Source: Vibrio sp. RE88 (GTDB lineage Bacteria; Pseudomonadota; Gammaproteobacteria; Enterobacterales; Vibrionaceae). Taken from it: 64,000 bases of DNA. The notes beneath the pieces are model-generated. The model saw only the letters and a program-made list of their open reading frames with translations. It had not been told where the DNA came from and made no database searches. The stretch spans positions 558,001 to 622,000 of the forward strand of contig NZ_VTYQ01000001.1 in assembly GCF_013113835.1 (NCBI RefSeq). The letters are read 5' to 3'. Positions 17,374 to 27,294 of the stretch are shown one piece after another. The translations under genes and the position numbers were made by a program. Each line of letters opens with the position of its first letter. Positions within the stretch are counted from its first letter, which is position 1.

Positions 17374-18804
17374 ATGAAAGAAGTAGAATTCAGAACGATA
17401 GATAAGCTTTTTATTAAGATGTCTATCAATGACAAAATGTGGGTGATTTTTGCCATTTTTCTTGTTGCGGTTGGCAGCATCGCTGGTGGAAATTATTACT
17501 CTAAGATTGAACAAATTGAGAAAACGGCGATTTCGACCGCGAGCCATCAACTCGATGGGATGTTGAGTACGGGCACAGAAGCGTCAATAGTCGGCCAAGC
17601 CAATGTTGGCAAGGTTTCGAGCGTCAGTAAGCCTGCTTACAACAACGGCATTGTGACCGTGTCTCAAACCGGTAAGGATGGCAATGTCTACCAACTGACT
17701 TTAAACAATCAGGTACAAGAGCAGCAAGCTCGCTCCCAAGCCCTATCCAGTTTCTTCTTTAGCTTTGTTTGGGTGATTCCTTTTGCGGTATTTTGTTACT
17801 GGGTTGCGACATTTATTGGTGGAGCGTTATGGGTGCTTTACACCACGACTCAAAAGATTGGCGAAGGCGATCTAACGTCGCGTTTGGGTTTCCATCCAGG
17901 GCGAGATGAGTTCGGTACCATTGGTTGTGCACTTGATAAAGCAATGGATACGCTGACGGACTTAGTGAACAACGTGAAAGAGAATGCCAACACATTAAGT
18001 GAAACCTCTGCTTCGTTTGAAGAAGAGATGAAGTTGAGTGAATCTCAGATCAGCAACCAGTATGCGTCTTTAGATTCTGTTGCGACAGCGATGGAAGAGA
18101 TGACTGCTTCTGCGAAAGAAGTGTCCAACATTTCACAGCAAGCCATGGGGCAAACGGAACAAGATTCGCAACACATTGATGGCAGCCACAAGCGTGTTCA
18201 GTCTGCGATCAACGAGATAGATAAACTGTCGAGCTATATCGAGCAAGCTTCCAGCTCTGTTGCAACGCTGAATGACAATACGACTCAAATTAATGAAGTG
18301 ATCACAACGATCAATGCGATTTCAGAGCAAACGAATCTACTGGCACTCAATGCGGCGATTGAAGCAGCGCGTGCGGGTGAGCAAGGCCGAGGTTTTGCAG
18401 TCGTAGCGGATGAGGTTCGAACTCTAGCTAGCCGCACTCAATCTGCAACTGTTGAGATTCAGTCAATGATTGAAAAACTGCAGGCTGAAAGTCAGAACAT
18501 CGCTTCTATTACTGAACAGACTGTAGAGCAGGCTCGCACCAGTAGCGACTTAATTGAAGACATTGGCAGTGATGTTCAATCTATTTCCGAATCGGCGCGC
18601 GGTATCATGGATATGAGCATTCAGATTTCTACCTCCGCGGAAGAGCAGAGTGCGGTGGCAAATGACATTGCTTCTGAGCTGAGTGATATTCGTACTCAGT
18701 CTAATACCATCCGTAGCGTGGCTGAGCAGTCTTCACAAGGTGTCGCCAACCTGACTCAGGCATCCATTTCACTGGCTGATATCCTTAAGCAATATCGTAC
18801 CTAA
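17374..18804 (+). CDS. Methyl-accepting chemotaxis protein
   Basis: 476-residue chemoreceptor. TM1 lies at about residues 21-42 and TM2 at about 126-160 ('[30 protein letters not shown]'), enclosing a small periplasmic region of about 85 residues, too short for a standard double Cache or four-helix ligand domain. A HAMP segment ('[14 protein letters not shown]') is followed by the signalling domain with the CheA/CheW contact tip '[35 protein letters not shown]'. No C-terminal CheR-binding pentapeptide is present. I start at the ATG behind AGGCAGGATTAAC rather than a TTG eight codons upstream. Signal unknown. Confidence 0.93.
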   Translation: MKEVEFRTIDKLFIKMSINDKMWVIFAIFLVAVGSIAGGNYYSKIEQIEKTAISTASHQLDGMLSTGTEASIVGQANVGKVSSVSKPAYNNGIVTVSQTGKDGNVYQLTLNNQVQEQQARSQALSSFFFSFVWVIPFAVFCYWVATFIGGALWVLYTTTQKIGEGDLTSRLGFHPGRDEFGTIGCALDKAMDTLTDLVNNVKENANTLSETSASFEEEMKLSESQISNQYASLDSVATAMEEMTASAKEVSNISQQAMGQTEQDSQHIDGSHKRVQSAINEIDKLSSYIEQASSSVATLNDNTTQINEVITTINAISEQTNLLALNAAIEAARAGEQGRGFAVVADEVRTLASRTQSATVEIQSMIEKLQAESQNIASITEQTVEQARTSSDLIEDIGSDVQSISESARGIMDMSIQISTSAEEQSAVANDIASELSDIRTQSNTIRSVAEQSSQGVANLTQASISLADILKQYRT

Positions 18805-18820
18805 CGTTTATCAGACATTA

Positions 18821-18851
18821 AAAAGGCTTGGTTAATCACCAAGCCTTTTTT
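18821..18851. terminator. Bidirectional terminator between chemoreceptor and PilZ genes
   Basis: AAAAGGCTTGGT / ACCAAGCCTTTT with a five-base loop; T run on the plus strand and A run at the left flank, so it serves both convergent genes. Confidence 0.9.
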
Positions 18852-18873
18852 ATTGCTGTGTTTTGAGTTAGAT

Positions 18874-19611
18874 CTAACGCAGTGTCAGTTTAGAACCATC
18901 AAATTTCAAGTTTGCCAATAAGTGCTTGGCATTGATGGTTCCGTTTTCATCGAATTGGACACCGTAACGTGCGTAATGTAGTGAGCTTTGCAAGTTACAT
19001 ATCTTGCCAAACAAAGGTTCAAACTTATTCGATTTCCCCATACCGGAATGCACTTCCAAGGCAATATCATCACCAATCTGAAACGGCCGACTTAATGGTG
19101 CTGTGACAAAGCGGCAACCACTTTTTGACAGGTCTCGAATCTGACAGTCCAACTTATGTGTCGATGCGACCACGCGTGCCGCAAGATTCACGTCATACCT
19201 CGGCTCTTTACGTAGCTGGGTGACTTGCATCGCATTGGGAATAGTCAGAGCAACCATAGGCACTGGTTCAGTCATTACGTGCTCAAGCTGACTTCTAAAG
19301 TGTACGATCGCACCCTCTCCTCGGTGAGAAATTGCGCGCACTGCGGTCCAAAAGCCGGGTTGGAAGAAAAAGTCTAAATCGTCGTCGGATATTTTTGGCA
19401 GTTCCGCCAAAACGAAATTTTTTGAATGAGTACCGATAAAAGTGGATTTGCAGCGGAAAGTCGTTCCGACTGGTGTTGTAATGCCCATTGTGAGCTCTCC
19501 ACCATGCTCAAGCATTGCTAAGGCATCAGTACTATTTAGCGTTGAAACGCTTTTATCTCTAGAAGACGCAGGTGAAGATTTGTCTGTGTTGGCAACCGCC
19601 TGGGTATTCAT
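18874..19611 (-). CDS. PilZ-domain cyclic di-GMP receptor protein (paralogue of 7322-8101)
   Basis: 245 residues with the same plan as the PilZ protein at 7322-8101: Ser/Asp-rich start, YcgR-N-like region ('TPVGTTFRCKSTFIGTHSKNF'), then PilZ with R-x3-R ('LRKEPRYDVNL') and D-x-S-x2-G ('IRDLSKSGCRFV'). Shared blocks include 'F(I)GxHSxN', 'ELPKIS', 'FFFQPGF' versus 'FFQRGY', and 'GEGAIVHFRSQLEHV' versus 'GEGARIYFKSKLEYV'. It is cytoplasmic, and it converges with a chemoreceptor gene, in keeping with a motility role. The two copies are diverged, so the duplication is old. Confidence 0.86.
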   Translation of the reverse strand: MNTQAVANTDKSSPASSRDKSVSTLNSTDALAMLEHGGELTMGITTPVGTTFRCKSTFIGTHSKNFVLAELPKISDDDLDFFFQPGFWTAVRAISHRGEGAIVHFRSQLEHVMTEPVPMVALTIPNAMQVTQLRKEPRYDVNLAARVVASTHKLDCQIRDLSKSGCRFVTAPLSRPFQIGDDIALEVHSGMGKSNKFEPLFGKICNLQSSLHYARYGVQFDENGTINAKHLLANLKFDGSKLTLR

Positions 19612-19781
19612 CTAGCCTCCGTTGCACCTACCATGTTATTGTTTTAGCAGTAGGTTTGTTTCGCTTTCTAGGAAGATCATACGTTTTCCCAGAGGGTTAA
19701 AATTCTATGTGCGCTTTATTGTTCGTTCAAATATCAAAATAGCAAATATTTTCGATCTATGTATCAATTTTAGAGGTCAAT

Positions 19782-20063
19782 ATGTCACATAAGTTAACAT
19801 TTGATAGAGCTAACTCACTTATTCGGGTTCATTTAGAGGCAGAATATGACGCCGTTATGAAATTTGAGGTACATGACGATGTCTATGTCATCACGTCAAC
19901 GAAAGTACCTGAAGCTTTGCAAGGTAAAGGCTATGGGAAAGTGATGATGGAAACGATATTGCCAGAATTTGAGCGTCTCGGAGTCACAATCAAACCTGTC
20001 TGTAGCTATGTCGTACATTATCTGTCCCGTCATCCAGAATGGTCCCACTTGCTTGCGGAATAA
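19782..20063 (+). CDS. Small YjdJ-type GNAT acetyltransferase
   Basis: 93 residues, the size of the minimal GNAT group (Acetyltransf_CG). The acetyl-CoA loop 'VPEALQGKGYGKVMMETIL' and the terminal 'PVCSYVVHYLSRHPEWSHLL' are conserved family features. The substrate is unknown. The stop is two bases before the ATG of the next gene, so both are in one operon. Confidence 0.85.
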   Translation: MSHKLTFDRANSLIRVHLEAEYDAVMKFEVHDDVYVITSTKVPEALQGKGYGKVMMETILPEFERLGVTIKPVCSYVVHYLSRHPEWSHLLAE

Positions 20064-20065
20064 CC

Positions 20066-21043
20066 ATGAGTTCATCTTACGACTACCAAGCTTTGATCCA
20101 ACGTTTAGGTTACGCAGAACTTAAAAGTGCTGAAGTTTTACAGTCGCTGTGGGGTGGCTATGGTGAATTGGTCAGGCTTCACGTCGATACAACCAGTATT
20201 GTCATCAAGCATGTGCAGTTGCCTAAACCTTCCCACCACCCGAGAGGTTGGAATAGCGATCTCTCCCATCAACGTAAACTGAAATCCTATCAGGTCGAGC
20301 TGCATTGGTATCAGAGCTTTGCTCAGGCGGCCCATTGTAAATGTCCACAACCTAAGCCTATAGTCGTTGAACAGCAAGAGACAGAACTCCTTCTGGTGAT
20401 GGAAGACTTACATCAACTGGGTTACACCGAAACGCATCAGCACGCAGAGCCGGTACAGATGGAAGCCTCGCTAAAGTGGCTTGCTTGGTTTCATGCGTCA
20501 CATATGAGAGAACAGGGAGGTGGCTTGTGGGACGTCGGTACCTATTGGCACCTAGATACAAGGCCTGATGAACTGGAAGCGCTAGATGATATTCCTTTGA
20601 AACAAGCTGCGGTTCGAATTGATCAAGTGCTTCGTCAAGCGCCATACCAGACACTTGTTCATGGTGATGCCAAACTGGCTAATTTCTGTTTTACTTCTGA
20701 CGGCAGTGAAGCCGCGGCGGTCGATTTCCAGTATGTTGGGAGAGGGTGTGCGATGAAAGATGTCGCTCTATTTATGAGTAGTGCGGTTAAGCCGGAACAG
20801 TGTGATGAAATGGAAAGCTGGATTCTGGATACCTATTTTCTCCACCTTAAACTGGCACTCAACACATTAGGGCCTGACATTGATGCCAACGATGTCGAGC
20901 AAAGCTGGCGGCCGCTATTTGCGATTGCTTGGGCAGATTTTCATCGATTTGTTAAAGGTTGGAGCCCCGGCCATTGGAAAATCAATGATTACACCGAAAC
21001 GTTGGCTGGCAAGGCGCTTGAGTTGTTAAAGGCTTACCCATGA
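20066..21043 (+). CDS. Phosphotransferase of the APH/choline-kinase-like fold
   Basis: 325 residues. The kinase catalytic loop is clear as 'LVHGDAKLANFCF' (H-x-D-x4-N), followed by the metal-binding 'AVDFQYVGRG', in which the usual DFG/DWE is DFQ. The N-terminal lobe has 'LWGGYGELVRLHV' in place of the glycine-rich loop. Similar proteins are annotated as ecdysteroid/choline kinase-like phosphotransferases; the small molecule phosphorylated is not known. The start at 20066 is preferred over a GTG nine codons upstream that overlaps the GNAT gene. It is coupled to that gene in one transcript. Confidence 0.78.
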   Translation: MSSSYDYQALIQRLGYAELKSAEVLQSLWGGYGELVRLHVDTTSIVIKHVQLPKPSHHPRGWNSDLSHQRKLKSYQVELHWYQSFAQAAHCKCPQPKPIVVEQQETELLLVMEDLHQLGYTETHQHAEPVQMEASLKWLAWFHASHMREQGGGLWDVGTYWHLDTRPDELEALDDIPLKQAAVRIDQVLRQAPYQTLVHGDAKLANFCFTSDGSEAAAVDFQYVGRGCAMKDVALFMSSAVKPEQCDEMESWILDTYFLHLKLALNTLGPDIDANDVEQSWRPLFAIAWADFHRFVKGWSPGHWKINDYTETLAGKALELLKAYP

Positions 21044-21068
21044 AGTAAGCCTTTTCGATAGCTCGGTA

Positions 21069-21572
21069 TTACCCTTGTGACTCTGGCTTCATCCTTGCCA
21101 TATAATAGGTACTTTGGTATTTGCCCTCTCTGAATACTGCGTTCTTCGCTTCACCTTCGATTTCAAAGCCAAATTTCTTATAGCACGCGATGGCCGCTTC
21201 GTTATCCGTATTGACCTCGAGATGAACGCGCTTTATTTGCAGCCAGTTATCCGCTAAATCAAGGACGGTTTCGATCAGCTGACTGGCGATGCCCATGCCA
21301 TGATAGTCATCGTGAACAGCCAGCCCGAAGGTGCCGCAGTGAGCGGTACGAGGTCGCTGAGAATGTTCAAAACCGATGTTCCCTACCACTTTTCCATCCA
21401 GTTCAGCGACAAAGCTATAGACCCCAGTAGGCATGTTTTCCAGTCGTCGCGTCCACATTGCCACAGATGGCTTAGGGAGTTGGAGTGTTTCACGTTGCGC
21501 TTTAGGTTGTGAAAAAAGCTCACACATTGCGGCGGCATCGCTCACTAGAGTAGGGCGAATTATTATTTCCAT
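21069..21572 (-). CDS. yhhY: L-amino acid N-acetyltransferase, YhhY (AaaT)-like
   Basis: 167 residues with close resemblance to E. coli YhhY along its whole length: 'MWTRRLENMPTGVYSFVAELDGKVVGNIGFEHSQRPR', 'HGMGIASQLIETVLDLADNWLQIKRVHLEVNTDN' and 'CYKKFGFEIEGEAKNAVFREGKYQSTYYMARMK'. E. coli YhhY acetylates Phe, Met and some toxic amino-acid analogues; the same activity here is likely but unproven. The start is the ATG after AGAAGGTAATAAT; an in-frame start 16 codons upstream has no family similarity. It converges with the phosphotransferase gene. Confidence 0.85.
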   Translation of the reverse strand: MEIIIRPTLVSDAAAMCELFSQPKAQRETLQLPKPSVAMWTRRLENMPTGVYSFVAELDGKVVGNIGFEHSQRPRTAHCGTFGLAVHDDYHGMGIASQLIETVLDLADNWLQIKRVHLEVNTDNEAAIACYKKFGFEIEGEAKNAVFREGKYQSTYYMARMKPESQG

Positions 21573-21784
21573 ATTATTACCTTCTCGACTGGTTAAACAT
21601 GACTCAACCATAACGAGCAAACTATCAAAGATAAAGCATTGTTTTTGTTTATTTTAATAGGCCTAAATTTCTTTCTGACGCGTTTGAAGCCTGAGCTGTG
21701 GTGAAGACGTATAAATTGTAAATAAGTTTGTTTATTTGTTGACGAAGACTTAAGGTGTTTCAGAGCTCATAAAAGGAATAAAAA

Positions 21785-22963
21785 ATGAACACGTCGGCTG
21801 GCTGGAAAACTCCCCAGAATTTTTTGATCATCATTTCTATCGTGGTGCCCATTGCTTTCTCTAGCTGGATGGCGCTGCTCAACAACTTCGTGATTGAAAA
21901 GGCGAATTTTGATGGAGCTGATATTGGCCTTCTTCAAAGTGTCCGAGAGATCCCGGGTTTCTTAGCGTTCACCGCTGTGTTTGTTTTGATGTTCATTCGG
22001 GAGCAGAAGTTCATGCTACTCGCGCTTGGGGCACTCACTTTGGGTACCGCCATTACGGGCTTTTTCCCTTCACTGTTTGGATTGCTATTGACGACTTTGT
22101 TGATGTCTACTGGTTTTCACTATTTTGAAACCCTAAAACAGTCGCTGTCTTTGCAATGGCTTTCAAAAGACGAAGCGCCAGAGATGCTGGGTAAGTTTAT
22201 TTCTGTGGGCGCTTTGGCATCGCTAATCACTTATGGTGCGCTATGGGTCTGTCTGGAAGTGTTTCAAATGGACTTCAAGTGGGTGTATCTGACTTTTGGT
22301 GGCATTGGTTTTCTACTGGTGGTTTGGATGGCGTTTGCCTTCCCTCAGTTTCAAACCCAAGTCCAACAGAATAAGAAACTGGTGCTGCGTAAGCGTTATT
22401 GGTTGTACTACGCGTTGACGTTTATGAGTGGTGCACGTCGACAAATCTTTACTGTTTTCGCAGGCTTCCTGATGGTGGAGAAATTTGGCTACTCGGCGGC
22501 AGATATCACCATGCTATTTCTGATCAACTACCTGTTTAACTTCCTGTTCGCGAAAAGAATTGGCAAGTTCATCGGTAAAGTGGGTGAACGTAAAGCACTG
22601 TTGTTTGAATACACAGGTTTGATATTTGTCTTTATCGGCTACGGCTTGGTGCAAAGTGCGGAATGGGCGGCAGCCTTGTACGTTATTGATCATCTATTTT
22701 TCGCTTTAGCTCTGGCTATCAAAACTTATCTGCAAAAAATTGCCGATCCTGCTGACATGGCTTCGACAGCGGGTGTGTCATTCACCATCAATCATATTGC
22801 AGCGGTATTTATCCCGGTATCCTTTGGTCTTATCTGGTTAGTGTCACCGTCAGCCGTATTCTACATTGGCGCGACAATGGCGGCCGTATCGTTCATTTTG
22901 TCGCTTAACATCCCGGCTAAGCCTGAAGAAGGCAATGAAGTGCGAATTCTGCGCTGGAGTTAG
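21785..22963 (+). CDS. Major facilitator superfamily transporter
   Basis: 392-residue inner-membrane carrier with twelve predicted helices. It opens with 'NFLIIISIVVPIAFSSWMALLNNF' and has a charged loop between the sixth and seventh helices ('QTQVQQNKKLVLRKRYW'). The ATG is preceded by AAAGGAATAAAAA. Neither the sequence nor the neighbourhood gives a substrate. Confidence 0.85.
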   Translation: MNTSAGWKTPQNFLIIISIVVPIAFSSWMALLNNFVIEKANFDGADIGLLQSVREIPGFLAFTAVFVLMFIREQKFMLLALGALTLGTAITGFFPSLFGLLLTTLLMSTGFHYFETLKQSLSLQWLSKDEAPEMLGKFISVGALASLITYGALWVCLEVFQMDFKWVYLTFGGIGFLLVVWMAFAFPQFQTQVQQNKKLVLRKRYWLYYALTFMSGARRQIFTVFAGFLMVEKFGYSAADITMLFLINYLFNFLFAKRIGKFIGKVGERKALLFEYTGLIFVFIGYGLVQSAEWAAALYVIDHLFFALALAIKTYLQKIADPADMASTAGVSFTINHIAAVFIPVSFGLIWLVSPSAVFYIGATMAAVSFILSLNIPAKPEEGNEVRILRWS

Positions 22964-22968
22964 AGAGA

Positions 22969-22996
22969 AAAGCGAAGGTTTAGCCTTCGCTTTTTT
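22969..22996 (+). terminator. Intrinsic terminator after the MFS gene
   Basis: AAAGCGAAGG / CCTTCGCTTT with a five-base loop and a T run. It begins six bases after the stop. Confidence 0.9.
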
Positions 22997-23099
22997 ATGG
23001 TGCCGGATTAGGGGGATGAGACCCTTTAGCTCTGGGGTGCTTTACTCTATAATTGCCGCGCTTTTATCTGGGACATCCCGTTTTCACCTTGGATACATT

Positions 23100-23837
23100 A
23101 TGATTTCGAAAAACCAACTCAAATTACTACGTGCTTTAGGCCAAAAGAAACAGCGCAAAGCGCACGGTCTGTTTTTGGTCCAAGGTGAGAAGAACGTACT
23201 TGAATTGGTGAACAGTGAGCTTCAAGTAAAACAGATTTTTGCTACACGTGATTTTTTGACCGCAAACCAAGGCCAATTAGGTGACCTCGAATGTATCGAA
23301 GCGTCGTTAGATGATCTTACTAAAGCAAGTACGCTGGTCAGCAATAACGCGGCAATTGCGGTGGTAGAAATTCCTGCGGTTACGGTACCTCAAGCTCAAG
23401 GTTTGATGATTGCTTTAGATGGTGTGTCAGATCCCGGTAATCTCGGTACCATCATTCGCGTTGCTGACTGGTATGGCATCAAACATATTGTCGCGAGTAA
23501 AGATTGCGCCGACCCGTACAACCCGAAAACCATCAGTGCCACTATGGGAAGTTTTGGCCGTGTCACAGTCAGTCAACTGGATCTACCAAGTTACTTGGAG
23601 CAGGCAAGCATTCCAGTATATGGCGCCTTTTTGGAAGGTGAAAGCATCCACAAAACCGTGTTTAACGCACAGGGTATTCTTCTGATGGGCAGTGAATCTC
23701 ATGGTATTCGTGAGCAAGCCGCTCAGTTTGTCACCGACAAGATAACCATTCCCGCTTTTGGTGGTGCAGAGTCACTCAACGTGGCGATGGCGACGGGGAT
23801 CATTTTGGATAACTTGCGTCGCCAGCATGGTGAATAA
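23100..23837 (+). CDS. TrmH/SpoU-family RNA 2'-O-methyltransferase
   Basis: 245 residues. An N-terminal substrate-binding domain ('QKKQRKAHGLFLVQGEKNVLELV') is followed by the knotted SPOUT catalytic domain with motif 1 'ALDGVSDPGNLGTIIRVADW', motif 2 'LLMGSESHGI' and motif 3 'IPAFGGAESLNVAMATGIIL'. It methylates ribose in rRNA or tRNA using S-adenosylmethionine; it belongs with RlmB/TsnR-like enzymes, target not determined. The long open frame starts upstream inside the MFS gene; I take the ATG at 23100, where family similarity begins. A TATAAT near 23049 may be its promoter. Confidence 0.88.
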   Translation: MISKNQLKLLRALGQKKQRKAHGLFLVQGEKNVLELVNSELQVKQIFATRDFLTANQGQLGDLECIEASLDDLTKASTLVSNNAAIAVVEIPAVTVPQAQGLMIALDGVSDPGNLGTIIRVADWYGIKHIVASKDCADPYNPKTISATMGSFGRVTVSQLDLPSYLEQASIPVYGAFLEGESIHKTVFNAQGILLMGSESHGIREQAAQFVTDKITIPAFGGAESLNVAMATGIILDNLRRQHGE

Positions 23838-23851
23838 AAAGTCCTGAATGC

Positions 23852-23882
23852 AAAAAAGCGCAGTGATTTACTGCGCTTTTTT
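23852..23882. terminator. Bidirectional terminator between the TrmH gene and fdxA
   Basis: AAAAAAGCGCAGT / ACTGCGCTTTTTT with a five-base loop, near-symmetric, between two convergent genes. Confidence 0.92.
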
Positions 23883-23902
23883 ATATCTGAAGGTAGAGAG
23901 CT

Positions 23903-24226
23903 TTATTTCTCTAACATACCTAACTTGTCTGGCACACCATTCCACTTCTCTGCTTCATCCATTGCTGGCTTAACTTCGGTTTGCACGGGCCATAGTTCGG
24001 CGAGTTCGGCATTTAACTCAACGTAAAGCGTTTGGTCCTCAGGCACTTCGTCTTCCTGAAAAATAGCATTCGCGTCACACTCATCAACACATAAGCCGCA
24101 GTCGATGCACTCAATAGGATTGATCACCATGAAGTTTGGCCCTTCGTGGAAGGCATCTGCGGGGCATACTGCGACACAGTCAGTATATTTACATTGAATG
24201 CAGTTATCGGTTACGACGAACGCCAT
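23903..24226 (-). CDS. fdxA: Ferredoxin FdxA, 7Fe-8S type
   Basis: 107-residue soluble electron carrier. The N-terminal cluster region is '[14 protein letters not shown]' and the second is '[17 protein letters not shown]', the pattern of Azotobacter ferredoxin I with one 3Fe-4S and one 4Fe-4S cluster. The C-terminal tail '[25 protein letters not shown]' is the typical FdxA extension. It is transcribed alone. The redox partner is unknown; the neighbouring FAD oxidoreductase is divergent and may be coincidental. Confidence 0.93.
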   Translation of the reverse strand: MAFVVTDNCIQCKYTDCVAVCPADAFHEGPNFMVINPIECIDCGLCVDECDANAIFQEDEVPEDQTLYVELNAELAELWPVQTEVKPAMDEAEKWNGVPDKLGMLEK

Positions 24227-24430
24227 GATGATCCGCTCTTAAGTTAGTCAAAAATTGAGGAATGGGGATAATACTCATCCCAAGGCAAAATTCAACATCC
24301 TCTACTGTGAATGTTTTGTTCTCGCTTGATTTAGTATGACAGACAATTCAAATTCTCGTAAAATGCGCGCCATTGTGAGCTGGTCGCTGAGCGACTCTGG
24401 CTAAGACACCTGATATTACGAGACATCAAC

Positions 24431-26047
24431 ATGATACGTTTAACTGAAATTAAACTCCCCCTCGACCACGAGGAAGAGGCACTGATTGCTGCCATTACCA
24501 AAAAGCTCGGTATTTCTGAAGACCAAGTGATCTCTTTCAATGTATTCCGACGTGGTTACGATGCTCGTAAAAAGACAAATATTCTGTTGATTTACACACT
24601 TGACGTTGTGGTTGAAAACGATGAGCAACTGTTAGCGAAATTTGCGGATGACCCGCATGTTAAACAGACTCCGGATATGGAGTACAAGTTTGTCGCTAAG
24701 GCACCAGAGAATATCACTGAACGTCCGGTGGTTATCGGCTTCGGCCCTTGTGGCTTGTTTGCCGCGTTGATTCTCGCGCAAAGTGGCTTTAAGCCGATTG
24801 TGGTTGAGCGAGGTAAAGAAGTTCGTGAGCGTACCAAAGACACGTTTGGTTTTTGGCGTAAACGTACTCTGAACACAGAATCCAATGTACAGTTTGGTGA
24901 AGGTGGCGCGGGTACATTCTCCGACGGCAAACTCTACAGTCAGGTAAAAGATCCAAACTTCTACGGGCGAAAGGTGATCACTGAGTTCGTGGAAGCGGGC
25001 GCTCCAGAAGAAATCCTATACGTTAGTAAGCCGCATATTGGTACCTTTAAACTGGTGACCATGATTGAGAAAATGCGTGCGAAAATCATCGAGCTGGGTG
25101 GTGAGATTCGCTTTAGCACTCGCGTCGATGATATCCACATGGACGGAGAGCAAATTACAGGTCTAACACTATCAAATGGTGAAGAGATTCAATCTCGCTA
25201 TGTTGTACTAGCGGTCGGACACAGTGCGCGTGACACCTTTGAAATGCTGCACGATCGCGGTGTTTACATGGAAGCTAAGCCGTTTTCTGTCGGCTTCCGT
25301 GTTGAGCACAAGCAATCGATGATTGATGAAGCGCGTTTTGGCCCTAATGCAGGTAACCCAATTTTGGGTGCTGCGGACTATAAGTTGGTTCACCATTGTA
25401 AGAATGGTCGCACCGTTTACAGCTTCTGTATGTGTCCGGGCGGCACAGTGGTTGCGGCAACGTCAGAAGAAGGTCGCGTAGTGACTAATGGTATGAGCCA
25501 GTATTCGCGCTCAGAGCGTAACGCGAACAGTGCCATCGTTGTAGGTATTGATCCTGAGCGAGATTACCCTGGCGACCCTCTTGCTGGTATCCGTTTCCAG
25601 CGTGAGCTTGAGTCAGGTGCTTATGTTCTAGGTGGTGAGAACTATGATGCACCAGCGCAAAAAATTGGTGACTTCCTGAAAGGTCGCGATCCAAGTGAAA
25701 TCGGTGACGTTCAACCATCATTTACGCCAGGTATCCATCTGACGGATATTTCTAAAGCGTTACCGGATTTTGCAATTGAAGCGATTCGTGAGGCTATTCC
25801 TGCTTTTGATAAGAAGATCAAAGGTTTTGCATCAGAAGATGGTTTACTGACAGGTGTTGAGACGCGTACCTCTTCGCCAGTATGCATTAAGCGTGGCAAA
25901 GACTTCCAGAGCATCAACTTGAAAGGCTTCTTCCCTGCGGGTGAAGGCGCGGGTTACGCAGGTGGCATCCTATCTGCGGGCATTGATGGTATTAAAGCAG
26001 CAGAGGCGTTAGCCAAAGCCATGGTGGCAGATATCGACAACGCGTAG
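24431..26047 (+). CDS. Large FAD-dependent oxidoreductase (NAD(FAD)-utilizing dehydrogenase family)
   Basis: 538 residues. A roughly 95-residue N-terminal domain ('EALIAAITKKLGISEDQVISFNVFRRGYDARKK') is followed by a dinucleotide-binding fold: 'PVVIGFGPCGLFAALILAQSGFKPIVVERG', then 'GEGGAGTFSDGKLYSQV', and a C-terminal FAD contact 'GFFPAGEGAGYAGGILSAGIDGIKAAEAL'. The family is widespread (COG2509) but its substrate is unknown. It stands alone, divergent from fdxA across about 200 bases. Confidence 0.85.
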   Translation: MIRLTEIKLPLDHEEEALIAAITKKLGISEDQVISFNVFRRGYDARKKTNILLIYTLDVVVENDEQLLAKFADDPHVKQTPDMEYKFVAKAPENITERPVVIGFGPCGLFAALILAQSGFKPIVVERGKEVRERTKDTFGFWRKRTLNTESNVQFGEGGAGTFSDGKLYSQVKDPNFYGRKVITEFVEAGAPEEILYVSKPHIGTFKLVTMIEKMRAKIIELGGEIRFSTRVDDIHMDGEQITGLTLSNGEEIQSRYVVLAVGHSARDTFEMLHDRGVYMEAKPFSVGFRVEHKQSMIDEARFGPNAGNPILGAADYKLVHHCKNGRTVYSFCMCPGGTVVAATSEEGRVVTNGMSQYSRSERNANSAIVVGIDPERDYPGDPLAGIRFQRELESGAYVLGGENYDAPAQKIGDFLKGRDPSEIGDVQPSFTPGIHLTDISKALPDFAIEAIREAIPAFDKKIKGFASEDGLLTGVETRTSSPVCIKRGKDFQSINLKGFFPAGEGAGYAGGILSAGIDGIKAAEALAKAMVADIDNA

Positions 26048-26082
26048 TGTTTTGATGATGAGTATGAGGGTAGCTAAGGAGT

Positions 26083-27018
26083 TTAGCTGCCCTTTTTTAT
26101 TTGCTGTTGTTCATTGAAGCGACTTTGTAAGTACTCGATAAACGTCTTAATCTGGCTGGGTATGTATTTAGATTGAGCATATTGAGCAATGATTTTACCT
26201 TGATAGTTTCCCCCGATTTGCCAGTCTTGCAGCACTTCAACCACTTCTCCTGAATCGATGTAAGGCTGAATCACGAACTCAGGAAAAACAGAAATTCCTA
26301 CCCCGCGTAGTACCGCTTCTCGGCGAATCTCACTGTGGTTTACCGCGAACGAACCACTCACATTGATCGATAACTTTTGATTGTTATTGATGAAGTCCCA
26401 TATTCGATCTTTTGGATTCTCTCCCAAACACAGGCAGTTATGCTCAGAGATATCTTCTGGGTGCGTGGGCACGTTATGCTCTTCAAAGTAGGAAGGGCTG
26501 GCGCACATTACTAAACGGCACTGGCCCAATTGCTTGGCGATCAAGCCTTCGGTGGGGGTGTCGGTAATGTGGATGATTACGTCGACTTCATCGCCTATTG
26601 GATCGATATAGTGGTCAGCGGCTTTAAGCTGTAATGAGATATTGGGGTAACGGCCGATGAAATCCAAAATCATCGGCATCAAAACTTGTCGTGAGAGGGC
26701 TTTTGGTGCTGCGACTCGTAACGAGCCGGATACGTTCGTTTTGTCAACCTGAGCGGCGGATATCGCCATTTTGGCTGAGTTCATCATGTCATTACACAGG
26801 CTATAAACTTCTTGCCCTGTGGTGCTCAGGCGCATTTTTCGGGTAGTTCTTTCCAGTAGCCTTTCCTGCAATGCACTTTCCAGCCTAGTAATAGAACGAC
26901 TAACGGAAGACGGTGAGACACCTAACTTCTGGGCGGTTTTTGAAAAGCTTCCAGACTCGACAACACTGACGAAAATTGCCATCTCAGATAAGAGAGGGAT
27001 TAACTTATTTGTGTCCAC
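26083..27018 (-). CDS. LysR-family transcriptional regulator
   Basis: 311 residues. The N-terminal winged helix-turn-helix is 'FVSVVESGSFSKTAQKLGVSPSSVSRSITRLESAL', followed by the linker helix and a periplasmic-binding-like effector domain. It belongs to the CrgA/DsdC-like subgroup ('GSFAVNHSEIRREAVLRGVGISVFPEFV'). I use the GTG at 27018, with AAAGGA ten bases upstream; the ATG twelve codons further in is a possible alternative. It is divergent from a DMT transporter gene at 27295, the usual layout for a LysR protein and its target. Confidence 0.88.
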   Translation of the reverse strand: MDTNKLIPLLSEMAIFVSVVESGSFSKTAQKLGVSPSSVSRSITRLESALQERLLERTTRKMRLSTTGQEVYSLCNDMMNSAKMAISAAQVDKTNVSGSLRVAAPKALSRQVLMPMILDFIGRYPNISLQLKAADHYIDPIGDEVDVIIHITDTPTEGLIAKQLGQCRLVMCASPSYFEEHNVPTHPEDISEHNCLCLGENPKDRIWDFINNNQKLSINVSGSFAVNHSEIRREAVLRGVGISVFPEFVIQPYIDSGEVVEVLQDWQIGGNYQGKIIAQYAQSKYIPSQIKTFIEYLQSRFNEQQQIKKGS

Positions 27019-27294
27019 TGCGCAATTATCCTTTGCATTTTGGTGGTATTGTTTCGTTCAAGTTACTTATGGATACTAAGCAAGTCAATTGACGGCATCC
27101 CAAACGCCTCCAAGACGTGACGCTCGAACAAGTAGGAAGCGTTGGTGATGTATCTCCTCAGTATTTAACAGGACTCATTTAAAGAAACCCCGCGATTTAG
27201 TGTTTTATGACCAACGACAACGGGTCCATTTGTCTAGGTAAGTGTGCGTACACGGACGTAACCGCAATAGCATTCACAAGGATGGAGGAATGAA

